Shown here in pieces: positions 30,728-39,315 of a stretch of 64,000 bases of DNA. Made by a program: the position numbers and the translations under genes. The notes below the pieces were generated by a model. It saw only the letters and a program-made list of their open reading frames with translations. It had not been told where the DNA came from and did not search any database. Source of the DNA: Rhodobacteraceae bacterium IMCC1909. Lineage in GTDB: Bacteria; Pseudomonadota; Alphaproteobacteria; Rhodobacterales; Rhodobacteraceae. Within the stretch, counting starts at the first letter, position 1. The number at the start of each line of letters is the position of its first letter. Where the stretch lies: NCBI GenBank assembly GCA_030704425.1, contig JAPDHM010000002.1:682001-746000 (forward strand). Reading direction: 5' to 3'.

Positions 30728-31330
30728 ATGGCTAAGCTCTATTTCAACTACTCCACGATGAACGCCGGCAAATCGACTTTGCTGCTGCAGGCGTCGCATA
30801 ACTACAAGGAGCGCGGCATGCAGACCTATCTGCTCACCGCGCAGATGGACACAAGGGCCGGTCAGGGTAAAATCGCCTCACGCATCGGCATTGGCGAAGA
30901 GGCAGACACATTTACTACCCAGGATGACCTATTTGAGAAGATACAAAATCGACTGGCACAGGGTCCCGTCGCCTGCGCCTTTATTGATGAAGCGCAGTTT
31001 TTAACCAAAGAACAAGTTTGGGCCTTGGCCCGCGTGGTCGATGACCTTGGCCTGCCCGTCATGTGCTATGGCCTAAGAGTAGATTTTTTGGGGGAGCTGT
31101 TTCCAGGGTCCGCCGCGCTTTTGGCGCTGGCTGATGAAATGCGCGAGGTACGGACCATCTGCCATTGCGGCAAGAAGGCGACAATGGTGGTGCGCTTTGA
31201 CAGCACTGGCAAAGCCGTCACGGCTGGCGATCAAGTGCAGATAGGCGGCAATGAAACCTACCTTTCGCTTTGCCGCAAACATTACCGCGCCGCAGTGGCG
31301 GACGATAATTCTCCAGAGCTTCCAATCTAA
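30728..31330 (+). CDS. tdk: Thymidine kinase
   Basis: A 200-residue type II thymidine kinase that phosphorylates thymidine for nucleotide salvage. It has Walker A STMNAGKSTLLLQ at residues 9-21, the Asp/Glu segment FIDEAQFL, the zinc-site Cys pairs (TICHCGKKATM and a second Cys near LSLCRKH), and the thymidine-binding lasso with GGNETYLSLC. Length is typical. The ATG at 30728 gives the family start AKLYFNYS. It is divergent from arsH with 130 bases between. Confidence 0.95.
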   Translation: MAKLYFNYSTMNAGKSTLLLQASHNYKERGMQTYLLTAQMDTRAGQGKIASRIGIGEEADTFTTQDDLFEKIQNRLAQGPVACAFIDEAQFLTKEQVWALARVVDDLGLPVMCYGLRVDFLGELFPGSAALLALADEMREVRTICHCGKKATMVVRFDSTGKAVTAGDQVQIGGNETYLSLCRKHYRAAVADDNSPELPI

Positions 31331-31504
31331 GACACAGCCAGCTCTGGGATCAAACCTATCTTCTGGTGCCGTTAACCAATTTTCAACCATATGTTATTAA
31401 TTGTTTATTAAGACGCCTATCTATAGTGCGATCACGCTTTGGAAATTTCCAAGGCATTTTAATTGAGTTGTCTCAAAAATATTTTTTACTCTAGGGAGGA
31501 GACT

Positions 31505-32884
31505 ATGGAAGCACTCACAAAACTCGCTGGTGACCTCAACAGCATAGTCTGGGGCGTTCCAATTCTGATCCTCATTTTAGGAGTCGCGCTTTACCTCACA
31601 TTTGGCCTCAGACTTTTGACCATTATCAAAATTCCATTCGGCTTTGATCTGCTTTGGAAGGGCCGTATTCCAGGGGACGATAAGGGCATCAGCCCCTTCA
31701 ACGCCCTTATGACATCTCTGACCGCCACGATTGGCACTGGAAATATTGCTGGCGTCGCAACCACGATTTTCCTCAGTGGGCCGGGTGCGGTGTTCTAGAT
31801 GTGGATGGCCGCCCTCGTGGGCATGGCCACCAAATATGCAGAGGCCGATCTGGCTGTACGCTTCCGCGAGACCGATGAACGTTGCAAGCAGGTCGGTGGG
31901 CCCATGTATTAAATCCAGAACTGGCTGGGTGCGAATTGGAAATGGCTGGCGATGTGTTTTGCCCTATTTGCTGGGATTGCCGGCTTCGGCATCAGAAATA
32001 TGGTGCAGGCCAATTCCATCGCCAATGCGTTAAACGCCAATTTCTCCATCCCAGAATGGGTCACAGGCGTGGTGCTGGTACTTTTGGTCGGGGCCGTCCT
32101 TTTGGGCGGTATTGACCGCATCTCATCCGTGGCCGGAAAATTGGTATCCTTCATGGCGGTGGCCTATATCGCCTCTGCAACCTTGGTCTTGTTGATCAAT
32201 ATCACGGAAATTCCAGCGGCCTTTGGCTTGATCTTCACCCATGCTTTCACCCCCTCCGCAGCCACTGGCGGCTTTGCCGGCGCAGCTGTCTGGGCGGCTA
32301 TTCGATTTGGTGTGGCCCACGGCGTATTTTCAAACGAAGCAGGTCTTGGATCGGCGCCCATTGCACATGCGGCCGCATCGACCAAAGGCCCAGTGAGCCA
32401 AGGTCTTGTCGCTATGCTGGGCACTTTTATTGATACGATCATCGTCTGTTCCTTCACCGCCTTGGCCATCATCGCCTCGGGGGCTTGGACCAGTGAGGAA
32501 ACCGGTGCTGCTTTGACATCCCATGACTTCGATCTCGCTCTGCCAGGTGTCGGAGGATATATCATCGCCATCGCCCTAACGATTTTCGCATTCACAACAA
32601 TTCTGGGGTGGAGCTACTACTGCGAGCGGTCTTTGCAATATCTGTTTGGCGTGAAAATCATCATGCCGTTCCGTGCGGTCTGGTCTCTGGCTGCGCTTGT
32701 CGGGGCAACCTTAAAGCTCGGCTTCGTTTGGCTTTTGGCCGATACGCTCAACGCGCTTATGGCCCTTCCGAACTTGGTGGCCTTGGCCTTGCTCAGCCCA
32801 ATCGTCTTTAAGATTACCAAGGAATTTTCGACAGCCGCGGCAAGTCAGAAAACGATCCGTTCTAATCGCACAGCGGCGGTATAA
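31505..32884 (+). pseudogene. Sodium:alanine (AGCS family) symporter with two internal stop codons
   Basis: The frame from ATG 31505 (ribosome-binding site AGGGAGGAG) to TAA 32884 encodes a full amino-acid/cation symporter of about 460 codons. It has the family motif TATIGTGNIAGVATTI and later GVFSNEAGLGSAPIAHAAA. Two stops interrupt it in the same frame. TAG at 31796-31798 stands where relatives have Trp (GPGAVF-x-MWM), and TAA at 31910-31912 stands in GGPMY-x-IQN, where relatives have Tyr. Everything between and after stays alignable, with no frameshift, so the damage seems recent. Unless the stops are sequencing errors or are read through, no full transporter is made. Confidence 0.88.
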
Positions 32885-32908
32885 AAAGCGCGCCGCGTTT
32901 CAAAAATT

Positions 32909-32939
32909 AGGCGGGGGGTGAACGTTTCACCTCCCGCCT
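32909..32939. terminator. Bidirectional hairpin terminator between symporter pseudogene and soeC
   Basis: A 14-bp stem (AGGCGGGGGGTGAA with TTCACCTCCCGCCT, one G-T wobble) with a three-base loop. It is followed by TTTAATC on the plus strand and AATTTTTG on the minus strand. It lies between two convergent genes and can serve both. Confidence 0.8.
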
Positions 32940-32969
32940 TTAATCTGCGCATAGGACTGTAACCAGAGC

Positions 32970-33842
32970 TCAACGCTTGCCGTAGTAAAGCCCCACAACA
33001 TGCTCCGCCTCGGCGAAAAAGAGCCAGCGCTGTGCAAAGGTGCCCAGCGCATGGCAGGTCACAGCCAAACAAATCATGAGCGCGCTACTCGAGATCATCA
33101 CCAAAACTAAAGGCGCCGCAATCATCAGCGCAAAAGCGATCAGCCGCAATTTCACCGCATGTTTGCGCCCCACCTGATGCACCATCTCTTTCAACAGATA
33201 GTTGTTGCCCGTATGGGGCGGCTCAAAGGCGCGCACGACGCCGCGCACCCCCAAGCCCGTTGCGGTGCCGATATCCGTGCCCCGTTCCTGAAAACGCCCA
33301 TCACCGGACAACCAAGCAAAAAGCTGCATGACCCCAGCCAAAGCCAAAAGCGCGATGGCGGGACCCACTTGCCCCGCAAGCAACCCACCGCCACCAAGCG
33401 ACAAAGCTAAAAACAGGACTGGGGTGCTCCAATGATTCCAACGCGGCACGGTCTTCAGCTGCGCATAGATCATCGACGTGGCAAACACCGTCAAAACTGA
33501 TAAAGCCGCGCCAATATAGCCCAAAGGCTGCCAAACGGCATCGTAAAACACGGCCTCCAGGGCAAAAAGCCCCATGACCAGCAAACAGGCAACGGCCAAA
33601 CAGCCCTCACGGCTCAGCCAGCTGCTGCGCCATTGCGAGAAGGCCCTCAGAAACCGCTGCGGATTACCCAAATGGAAGGTCGAGGCCAAAAGCCCGCCCA
33701 CCGCCAACGCAAAGGCCAAAGCATAGTAGAAAAACGCCGCCCAGCCGCGCACATCTGGCAGACCAAGCCCCAGCCAGGTGAGCAAACCAAAGCCCAAACC
33801 GGAAGCGACAGTGAAAAGTATTACAGAACCAGCAGGATGCAT
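32970..33842 (-). CDS. soeC: Sulfite dehydrogenase membrane anchor subunit SoeC (DmsC/NrfD-like)
   Basis: A 290-residue membrane protein with about eight hydrophobic helices, the DmsC family layout. The N-terminus MHPAGSVILFTVASGLGFGL and the mid segment STFHLGNPQRFLRAF are characteristic. In the SoeABC complex this subunit passes electrons from cytoplasmic sulfite oxidation to the quinone pool. The ATG at 33842 overlaps the soeB stop by one base (TGATG), which fits the tight spacing of the operon better than a start 30 bases upstream. It is the last gene of the xsc-pta-soeA-hydrolase-soeB-soeC operon. Confidence 0.85.
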   Translation of the reverse strand: MHPAGSVILFTVASGLGFGLLTWLGLGLPDVRGWAAFFYYALAFALAVGGLLASTFHLGNPQRFLRAFSQWRSSWLSREGCLAVACLLVMGLFALEAVFYDAVWQPLGYIGAALSVLTVFATSMIYAQLKTVPRWNHWSTPVLFLALSLGGGGLLAGQVGPAIALLALAGVMQLFAWLSGDGRFQERGTDIGTATGLGVRGVVRAFEPPHTGNNYLLKEMVHQVGRKHAVKLRLIAFALMIAAPLVLVMISSSALMICLAVTCHALGTFAQRWLFFAEAEHVVGLYYGKR

Positions 33843-34588
33843 CAGAGTTTCTCCAAAGCTTTGTCGAGCCACCCAAGGAAGCCTTTTTGCGTGCCAGAAA
33901 CTGGCTCCAAATAGGGGGCAAGGATATCAAGATCAGCCGGCACATCTTTCGGACGTGGCGGCAGGTATTTGTTCACCGGCTTGGTGCCCAGCTCAGGCAT
34001 CAGATCCATGCCCCCACGCGCCGCCACCAATTGCGATACCTCAGAGCTCTCATCGCCCAAATCGCCAAAATGCCGCGCGCCGGAAGGGCAGGTGCGCACG
34101 CAGGACGGAACGCGGTCCTCCTCCGGTAGATTTCCATTATAAATCCGGTCGACACAGAGCGTGCATTTCTTCATCACACCCGCCGCTTGATCCATCTCCC
34201 GCGCCCCGTAAGGACAGGCCCAAGCACAAAGACCACAGCCAATGCAGGCATCCTCATTAACCAGCACAATCCCATCCTCACTACGCTTATAGCTCGCGCC
34301 TGTGGGGCAAACAGTCACGCAGGGCGCATCTTCACAATGCAGGCAAGATTTCGGAAAATGGATCAACTGCGCCGTGCCGGTTTCTGGCTGCACCTCATAA
34401 GAATGCACACGGTTCAGGAAGGTGCCCGAGGGATCAGCCCCATAGGGATCTTGATCCGACAGGGCCGCGCCATAATTTTCTGTGTTCCAGCCTTTGCAGC
34501 TGACCACACAGGCATGGCACCCAACGCATGTGTCAAGGTCAATGACCAAGCCCAGCTTTTTTGCGGAGGTTTCGGGTAAGGTTGTCAT
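33842..34588 (-). CDS. soeB: Sulfite dehydrogenase iron-sulfur subunit SoeB
   Basis: A 248-residue ferredoxin-type electron-transfer subunit. Four Cys groups for four [4Fe-4S] clusters are visible: CVGCHACVVSC (near residue 20), CLHCEDAPCVTVC, CIGCGLCAWAC and CTLCVDR with CVRTC. There is no Tat signal, which agrees with a cytoplasmic complex. It carries electrons from the molybdenum subunit SoeA to the membrane anchor SoeC. ATG 34588 has an AGGAGG ribosome-binding site and overlaps the preceding hydrolase stop as ATGA. Confidence 0.9.
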   Translation of the reverse strand: MTTLPETSAKKLGLVIDLDTCVGCHACVVSCKGWNTENYGAALSDQDPYGADPSGTFLNRVHSYEVQPETGTAQLIHFPKSCLHCEDAPCVTVCPTGASYKRSEDGIVLVNEDACIGCGLCAWACPYGAREMDQAAGVMKKCTLCVDRIYNGNLPEEDRVPSCVRTCPSGARHFGDLGDESSEVSQLVAARGGMDLMPELGTKPVNKYLPPRPKDVPADLDILAPYLEPVSGTQKGFLGWLDKALEKL

Positions 34589-35466
34589 AGGGGACCTCCT
34601 GAAATATGAGTTGCAGATGAACCGCGCGGGATGGGCGCGAAGCAGCGGGTTGCAAATGCGGCGAGGTCGGTGTTGAACGCCGCGGCTTCCTCCCAAAAAG
34701 GCGAATGGCCGGAATTGTGATAGATTTGCCCTTCCGCATTCGGAAAATGCGCCAGGGCTTGTTGCCCCATTTCGGCTGGAGCCAAGCGCTCATGTGCGCC
34801 CCAGGCCACCCAAGCGGGTTTAACCGTCGCCTCGGCCAAGGCCCGGCGATCTTCTTGGCGCAACCGAGCCGCGGCCCGCACCTGCGGCGGCACGAGCGTA
34901 TTATACACCACCGCCTGAGCCAGAGTACCCGCATCCGGCTGTTGATGGAAACAGACCGAAACGAAGGCCTGAACGGCGGCCAGATTTTCCGCCAGATCCT
35001 CGGAATACATGCCCACTGCCTTTGCCGGGGAATCATTGCGCACCTTGGCGGCCGCGGGCGGCAGATGCGCCCCAGTTGTGATGGACGAGCCGATCAGACC
35101 GACACCCGCCAAAGCCGCATCACCAAAATGCTCCAGATAATCCATCACGACCCAGCCACCCATCGACCACCCGACCAGCAGGGGCGTATCAGGGGCAAGG
35201 CTGGTGATGATCGCGTGCAAATCCTCCACCCAAGGCCGGCTGTTGTCGTAACAGGCCGGGCCCAGAGGTTTATCCGATTGCCCATGGCCACGCAGGTCCG
35301 GCAAGATCAGCCGAAACCGTTCTGCCAGCTCCGATTGCCGCGCAAAAGACAGGTGGCATTGCGACCAGCCATGCACCAAAATGATCGCCGGTGCCGTTTC
35401 AGGCCCGAGATCATGCACGCACAGCTGCACGCCGCCATGGCCCGTTATGGAATGCTTGCGGTTCAT
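34585..35466 (-). CDS. Alpha/beta hydrolase embedded in the soe operon
   Basis: A 293-residue hydrolase with the oxyanion motif VHGWSQCHLSF, LPDLRGHGQSD, nucleophile elbow VGWSMGGW and a catalytic His near the C-terminus (SGHSPFWEE). It sits between soeA and soeB. Its start overlaps the soeA stop as ATGA (35463-35466) and its stop overlaps the soeB start as ATGA, so it is translated together with the complex. I know of no required hydrolase in sulfite oxidation. A role in maturation, or on a related sulfonate ester or thioester, is only conjecture. Confidence 0.85.
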   Translation of the reverse strand: MNRKHSITGHGGVQLCVHDLGPETAPAIILVHGWSQCHLSFARQSELAERFRLILPDLRGHGQSDKPLGPACYDNSRPWVEDLHAIITSLAPDTPLLVGWSMGGWVVMDYLEHFGDAALAGVGLIGSSITTGAHLPPAAAKVRNDSPAKAVGMYSEDLAENLAAVQAFVSVCFHQQPDAGTLAQAVVYNTLVPPQVRAAARLRQEDRRALAEATVKPAWVAWGAHERLAPAEMGQQALAHFPNAEGQIYHNSGHSPFWEEAAAFNTDLAAFATRCFAPIPRGSSATHISGGPL

Positions 35467-38273
35467 TCCCCAACTTTCCACTGCATCGCTTTGGGGCCTT
35501 TTTCAACCGGCGAGGTGATCGGCTCAAAGCGTGGGCTGCTTTCGGATTGCGGCTCGGCCTTCTCGATTTTCACCCGCAAATCGAACCAGGCCGCTTGGCC
35601 AGTCACCGGATCGGAGTTCGACCAACGCAGCCCGTCGCCCTTGGGCGGTTGCAGCTCATGGATCAAATGGTTGAGCAGGAAGCCTTTGGTCGCCTCAGGC
35701 GCCTTTTCATCCAAGGCCCAAGCCCCCTTGCGCTTGCCAATCGCGTTCCACGTCCAAACGGTATTTTCGTTCAGCGCAGCCATATGTGCGACCGGCACCA
35801 CAATCGAGCCATGGGCGGAGGTGACCCGCGCCCAGTCGCCCTCGGAAAAGCCATTGGCCTGCCAAATCTTGGTCGGCACAAACAGTGGGTTTTGCCCATG
35901 GATTTGCCGCAGCCAAGCGTTTTGCGTGCCCCAAGAATGATACATGGCCATCGGGCGCTGGGTCAACGCATGGACGGGGAATTTCTCCACATCGACCGCG
36001 CCATCCTCAAACGGCGCATACCACATCGGCAGCGGATCCAGCGTCTGCTTGATTTGCGCGCGCAGATGCTCTGGCGGTTGACGCTCTCCATGGCCTTCGG
36101 CCGCCAGTTGGAAGCGGCGCATGGGTTCGGAATATAAATCAAAAAGATAGGGTTGCGGCGCGTCATAAATGCCGATTTTCACAGCCCAATCTTGGTAGGC
36201 CGCGTTCCATGGTTTGTAGTAATCTGCCCCTTCGGGCACATGGATCTCATAAAAACCGCCATTGTCGATATAGGCCTGCATTTGATCGGGGTTCGGCGCG
36301 CCGCGGCCTTCCTCTTGGCCCGTCTCGCCGCGGAACCCAATCAGCGGCCCCACGCCCGGGCGACGCTCGTGATTGACGATGTAATCTGCGTAGTCTTTGT
36401 ATTTCGCCGATCCGTCGTCATTGACAAAGCCCTTGAGCCCCATGCGGGCGCCCAAATCGACCAGAACAGACTGAAAGCCGCGCACATCGCGGTCCGGCTC
36501 CACCACCGGCCAGCGAATGCTGTCAGCCGCACCGCCCGCTTCACAGATCGGACGATCCAGCAAGGAAATGCAGTCATGCCGCTCCAGATAGGTCGTGTCT
36601 GGCAATATCAGATCCGCATAGGCCACCATTTCCGAAGAATAAGCGTCCGAATAGATGATCTTCGGGATCACATATTCGCCATTTTCATCCTTGTCGGTGA
36701 GCATCTCCATAACACCACCGCTGTTCATTGAGCTGTTCCAGCTCATATTCGCCATATACATGAACAAGACGTCGATTTTATAGGGATCGCCAGCATGGGC
36801 GTTGGATATCACCATATGCATCAGGCCATGCGCCGACATGGGGTTTTCCCAAGTGTAGGCCTTGTCAATGCGGGCAGCGCTGCCGTCGTCTTTGAGACAC
36901 AGATCGTCCGGCCCCTGAACATAGCCCAAATGCGGCCCATCCAGCGCGGCGCCGGGGGTGACTTTGCAATGCGGTTTGGGATGCGCAGAAACGGGTTTTG
37001 GATAAGGCGGCTTAAAGCGAAACCCGCCGGGCACCTCAACCGTGCCCAGGATGATTTGCAGCAAATGCAGGCTGCGGCAGGTTTGAAAGCCATTGGAATG
37101 GGCAGATACGCCACGCATGGCGTGAAAGGACACCGGGCGGCCAGTCATCTTATCATGCTTATTGCCGCGGAAATCGGTCCAGGGTTGGTCAAGCTCGAAG
37201 GCCTCATCAAAGGCAACGCGGGCCAAATCTGCTGCCATGGCCCGAATCCGATCTGCGGAAATCCCGCAGCGCTCCGCCACGTTTTCTGGCGCATATTCAT
37301 CAGACAGATAACGCTCTGCCAGATGTTGGAACACCGTGCGATGCCCTTCATAGGTGGCGGCCAAATCTGGCGTGATGCCCTTGGTGTCAAAGGCCACAGG
37401 TTTTCCGCTTTTGCGGTCAATAACCAGCAGCTTGCCATCTGCGCCGCGCAGCAACATGCCTTTGTTCGGCCCCTCGGTGCTGTCCACCAGTGCAGGCGCA
37501 TTGGTCAGCTGAGCAAGGTAATTCAAATCCACTTTGCCAGCTTTGAGCAGCAAATGCACCATGGATAGGATAAACAGCCCATCTGTGCCCGGTGTGATAC
37601 CCACCCATTCATCGGAAATTGCATTATAGCCCGTGCGGATCGGGTTGACGCCAATCACCTTCGCGCCGCGTTCCTTCAACCGGCCCAGGCCCATTTTGAT
37701 CGGGTTGCTGTCGTGATCTTCGGCAACGCCAAAGAGCATGAACAATTTTGTCCGCTCCCAATCGGGTTGTCCAAACTCCCAAAAGGCACCGCCCATGGTG
37801 TATATGCCCCCGGCGGCCATATTCACCGAACAAAAGCCGCCATGGGCCGCATAGTTTGGTGTGCCGAACCCCTGCGCCCAAAAGGAGGTGAAGCTTTGAG
37901 ATTGATCCCGCCCAGTGAAAAAAGCCAGTTTCTCGGGATTTTCTTTATGAACCGGCTCCAGCCAATCCTGCGCCAGCTGCAGCGCCTCATCCCATGAAAT
38001 TTCTTCAAAAGCCCCAGAGCCTCGCGGCCCAACCCGTTTGAGCGGTGCGCGCAGACGCGACGGGGCGTTGACCTGCATAATGCCTGCCGAACCCTTGGCG
38101 CAAAGAACCCCCTTATTCACCGGATGATCGCGGTTGCCCTCGATATAGGCGACCTTGCCCTCCTTCATGTGGACATTGATCCCACAACGGCAAGCGCACA
38201 TATAGCAAGTGGTCTTGCGGATCTCATCACTCACCTTGGGTGACAAGTCCAGTTTTGGTTCTTCAAATCCCAT
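35463..38273 (-). CDS. soeA: Molybdopterin oxidoreductase, sulfite dehydrogenase catalytic subunit SoeA
   Basis: A 936-residue DMSO-reductase-family enzyme. The N-terminal [4Fe-4S] motif is C23-x2-C26-x3-C30-x27-C58, and Cys148 in HGGFCSVN is the probable Mo ligand. Several MGD-binding segments follow, such as GVNPIRTGYN and the C-terminal molydopterin dinucleotide domain with NPLFVP. No Tat signal peptide is present, so the enzyme is cytoplasmic, as in SoeABC and unlike periplasmic SorAB. Specificity is inferred from context: the gene starts 26 bases after pta, in the operon that releases sulfite through Xsc. A different DmsABC-type substrate cannot be excluded by sequence alone. Confidence 0.85.
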   Translation of the reverse strand: MGFEEPKLDLSPKVSDEIRKTTCYMCACRCGINVHMKEGKVAYIEGNRDHPVNKGVLCAKGSAGIMQVNAPSRLRAPLKRVGPRGSGAFEEISWDEALQLAQDWLEPVHKENPEKLAFFTGRDQSQSFTSFWAQGFGTPNYAAHGGFCSVNMAAGGIYTMGGAFWEFGQPDWERTKLFMLFGVAEDHDSNPIKMGLGRLKERGAKVIGVNPIRTGYNAISDEWVGITPGTDGLFILSMVHLLLKAGKVDLNYLAQLTNAPALVDSTEGPNKGMLLRGADGKLLVIDRKSGKPVAFDTKGITPDLAATYEGHRTVFQHLAERYLSDEYAPENVAERCGISADRIRAMAADLARVAFDEAFELDQPWTDFRGNKHDKMTGRPVSFHAMRGVSAHSNGFQTCRSLHLLQIILGTVEVPGGFRFKPPYPKPVSAHPKPHCKVTPGAALDGPHLGYVQGPDDLCLKDDGSAARIDKAYTWENPMSAHGLMHMVISNAHAGDPYKIDVLFMYMANMSWNSSMNSGGVMEMLTDKDENGEYVIPKIIYSDAYSSEMVAYADLILPDTTYLERHDCISLLDRPICEAGGAADSIRWPVVEPDRDVRGFQSVLVDLGARMGLKGFVNDDGSAKYKDYADYIVNHERRPGVGPLIGFRGETGQEEGRGAPNPDQMQAYIDNGGFYEIHVPEGADYYKPWNAAYQDWAVKIGIYDAPQPYLFDLYSEPMRRFQLAAEGHGERQPPEHLRAQIKQTLDPLPMWYAPFEDGAVDVEKFPVHALTQRPMAMYHSWGTQNAWLRQIHGQNPLFVPTKIWQANGFSEGDWARVTSAHGSIVVPVAHMAALNENTVWTWNAIGKRKGAWALDEKAPEATKGFLLNHLIHELQPPKGDGLRWSNSDPVTGQAAWFDLRVKIEKAEPQSESSPRFEPITSPVEKGPKAMQWKVGE

Positions 38274-38299
38274 GGGTAGGACCCCCTATTGCCTGAAAT

Positions 38300-39304
38300 T
38301 CAGGTATTTTTTTGAACGGCGGCCTGAGCTACCGTTACACAAATCATGTCAATGATATCATCCGCAGTACAGCCGCGTGACAAATCATTCGCTGGTCTTG
38401 CCAGGCCTTGTAAAATCGGGCCAATGGCCTTGGCGCCACCAAAACGCTGCGCAATTTTATAGCCAATATTGCCGGCATCCAAATTCGGAAAGACAAAGAT
38501 ATTTGCCTGCCCGGCGACGGGTGAACCGGGTGCTTTTGCGGCACCGACCGATGGCACCATGGCCGCATCGAATTGCAACTCACCATCAACCACAAGATCC
38601 GGTCGCGCCGCCTGCACCATGCCGGTGGCCTGGCTCACTTTGGTGACATTGGCATGTTTGGCACTGCCGCACGTGGAGAAAGACAGCATAGCGATTTTGG
38701 GCTCCAGCCCGGTGAGACAGCGCATCGACTCTGCAGAGGAAATCGCAATATCGGCCAATTCTTCAGCGCTAGGGTCAATCACCAGACCGCAATCGGTGAA
38801 GACGTTCACCGGGCTGGGCAGATCCGGGCGATCTTCGAAAAGCATAAAGAAAAAAGACGATAAAAGCTTTGTACCCTCCGCCGTGCCAATCACTTTGAGT
38901 GCTGCGCGAATGATATCGGGTGTGGAATAGACCGCGCCACCAATCGTACCATCGGCATCCCCGGCCGCGACCATGGCGGCTGCGAAAAAATTGGCTTGGG
39001 ACAGTTCAAGCTGGGCTTTTTCGGGCGTCATGCCCTTGGCCGCACGCTTGCGCACATAATCTGCAATATAGCTGGGCAATCGCGGGCTTGTGGCGGGGTC
39101 TTCGATTGCGATATCGCCCACCCCGCCCGCTGCGGCAAGCGCCGGTTGCACCAAGGCCGGGTCGCCGATGCAAATAATTTTTGCCAAATTAGCAACAGAT
39201 GCCGCAACCGCGGCTTCTGCAACGCGAGGGTCGGCGCCCTCGCTCAATACAATGGTTGGTGTTGCGCCAGAGGTGGCGGCAAGAATATCGCGAAATGCCG
39301 CCAC
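38300..39304 (-). CDS. pta: Phosphate acetyltransferase
   Basis: A 334-residue enzyme that converts acetyl phosphate to acetyl-CoA. It is the short Pta form without the DRTGG/AAA N-terminal region. The motifs IVLSEGADPRVAEAA at the start, GDADGTIGGAVYSTPDIIRAAL in the middle, and AMLSFSTCGSAKH with the C-terminal KAIGPILQGLARPANDLSRG (by parts) identify the family. It starts 11 bases after xsc, and the pairing shows its job: conserving the acetyl phosphate made from sulfoacetaldehyde. soeA follows 26 bases downstream. Confidence 0.95.
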   Translation of the reverse strand: MAAFRDILAATSGATPTIVLSEGADPRVAEAAVAASVANLAKIICIGDPALVQPALAAAGGVGDIAIEDPATSPRLPSYIADYVRKRAAKGMTPEKAQLELSQANFFAAAMVAAGDADGTIGGAVYSTPDIIRAALKVIGTAEGTKLLSSFFFMLFEDRPDLPSPVNVFTDCGLVIDPSAEELADIAISSAESMRCLTGLEPKIAMLSFSTCGSAKHANVTKVSQATGMVQAARPDLVVDGELQFDAAMVPSVGAAKAPGSPVAGQANIFVFPNLDAGNIGYKIAQRFGGAKAIGPILQGLARPANDLSRGCTADDIIDMICVTVAQAAVQKNT

Positions 39305-39315
39305 ACTGAAGCTCC

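Noticed and set aside
31505-32884. Pyrrolysine or amber suppression in the symporter
   Set aside because: The TAG is accompanied by a TAA and replaces a Trp. No pyl genes are visible, and the MttB-family gene in the same window lacks an in-frame TAG.
34705-35940. Long plus-strand open frame (411 codons) opposite the hydrolase and soeA
   Set aside because: Composition is rich in Arg, His, Pro and Gln without any family motif. It is the antisense shadow of well-supported genes.
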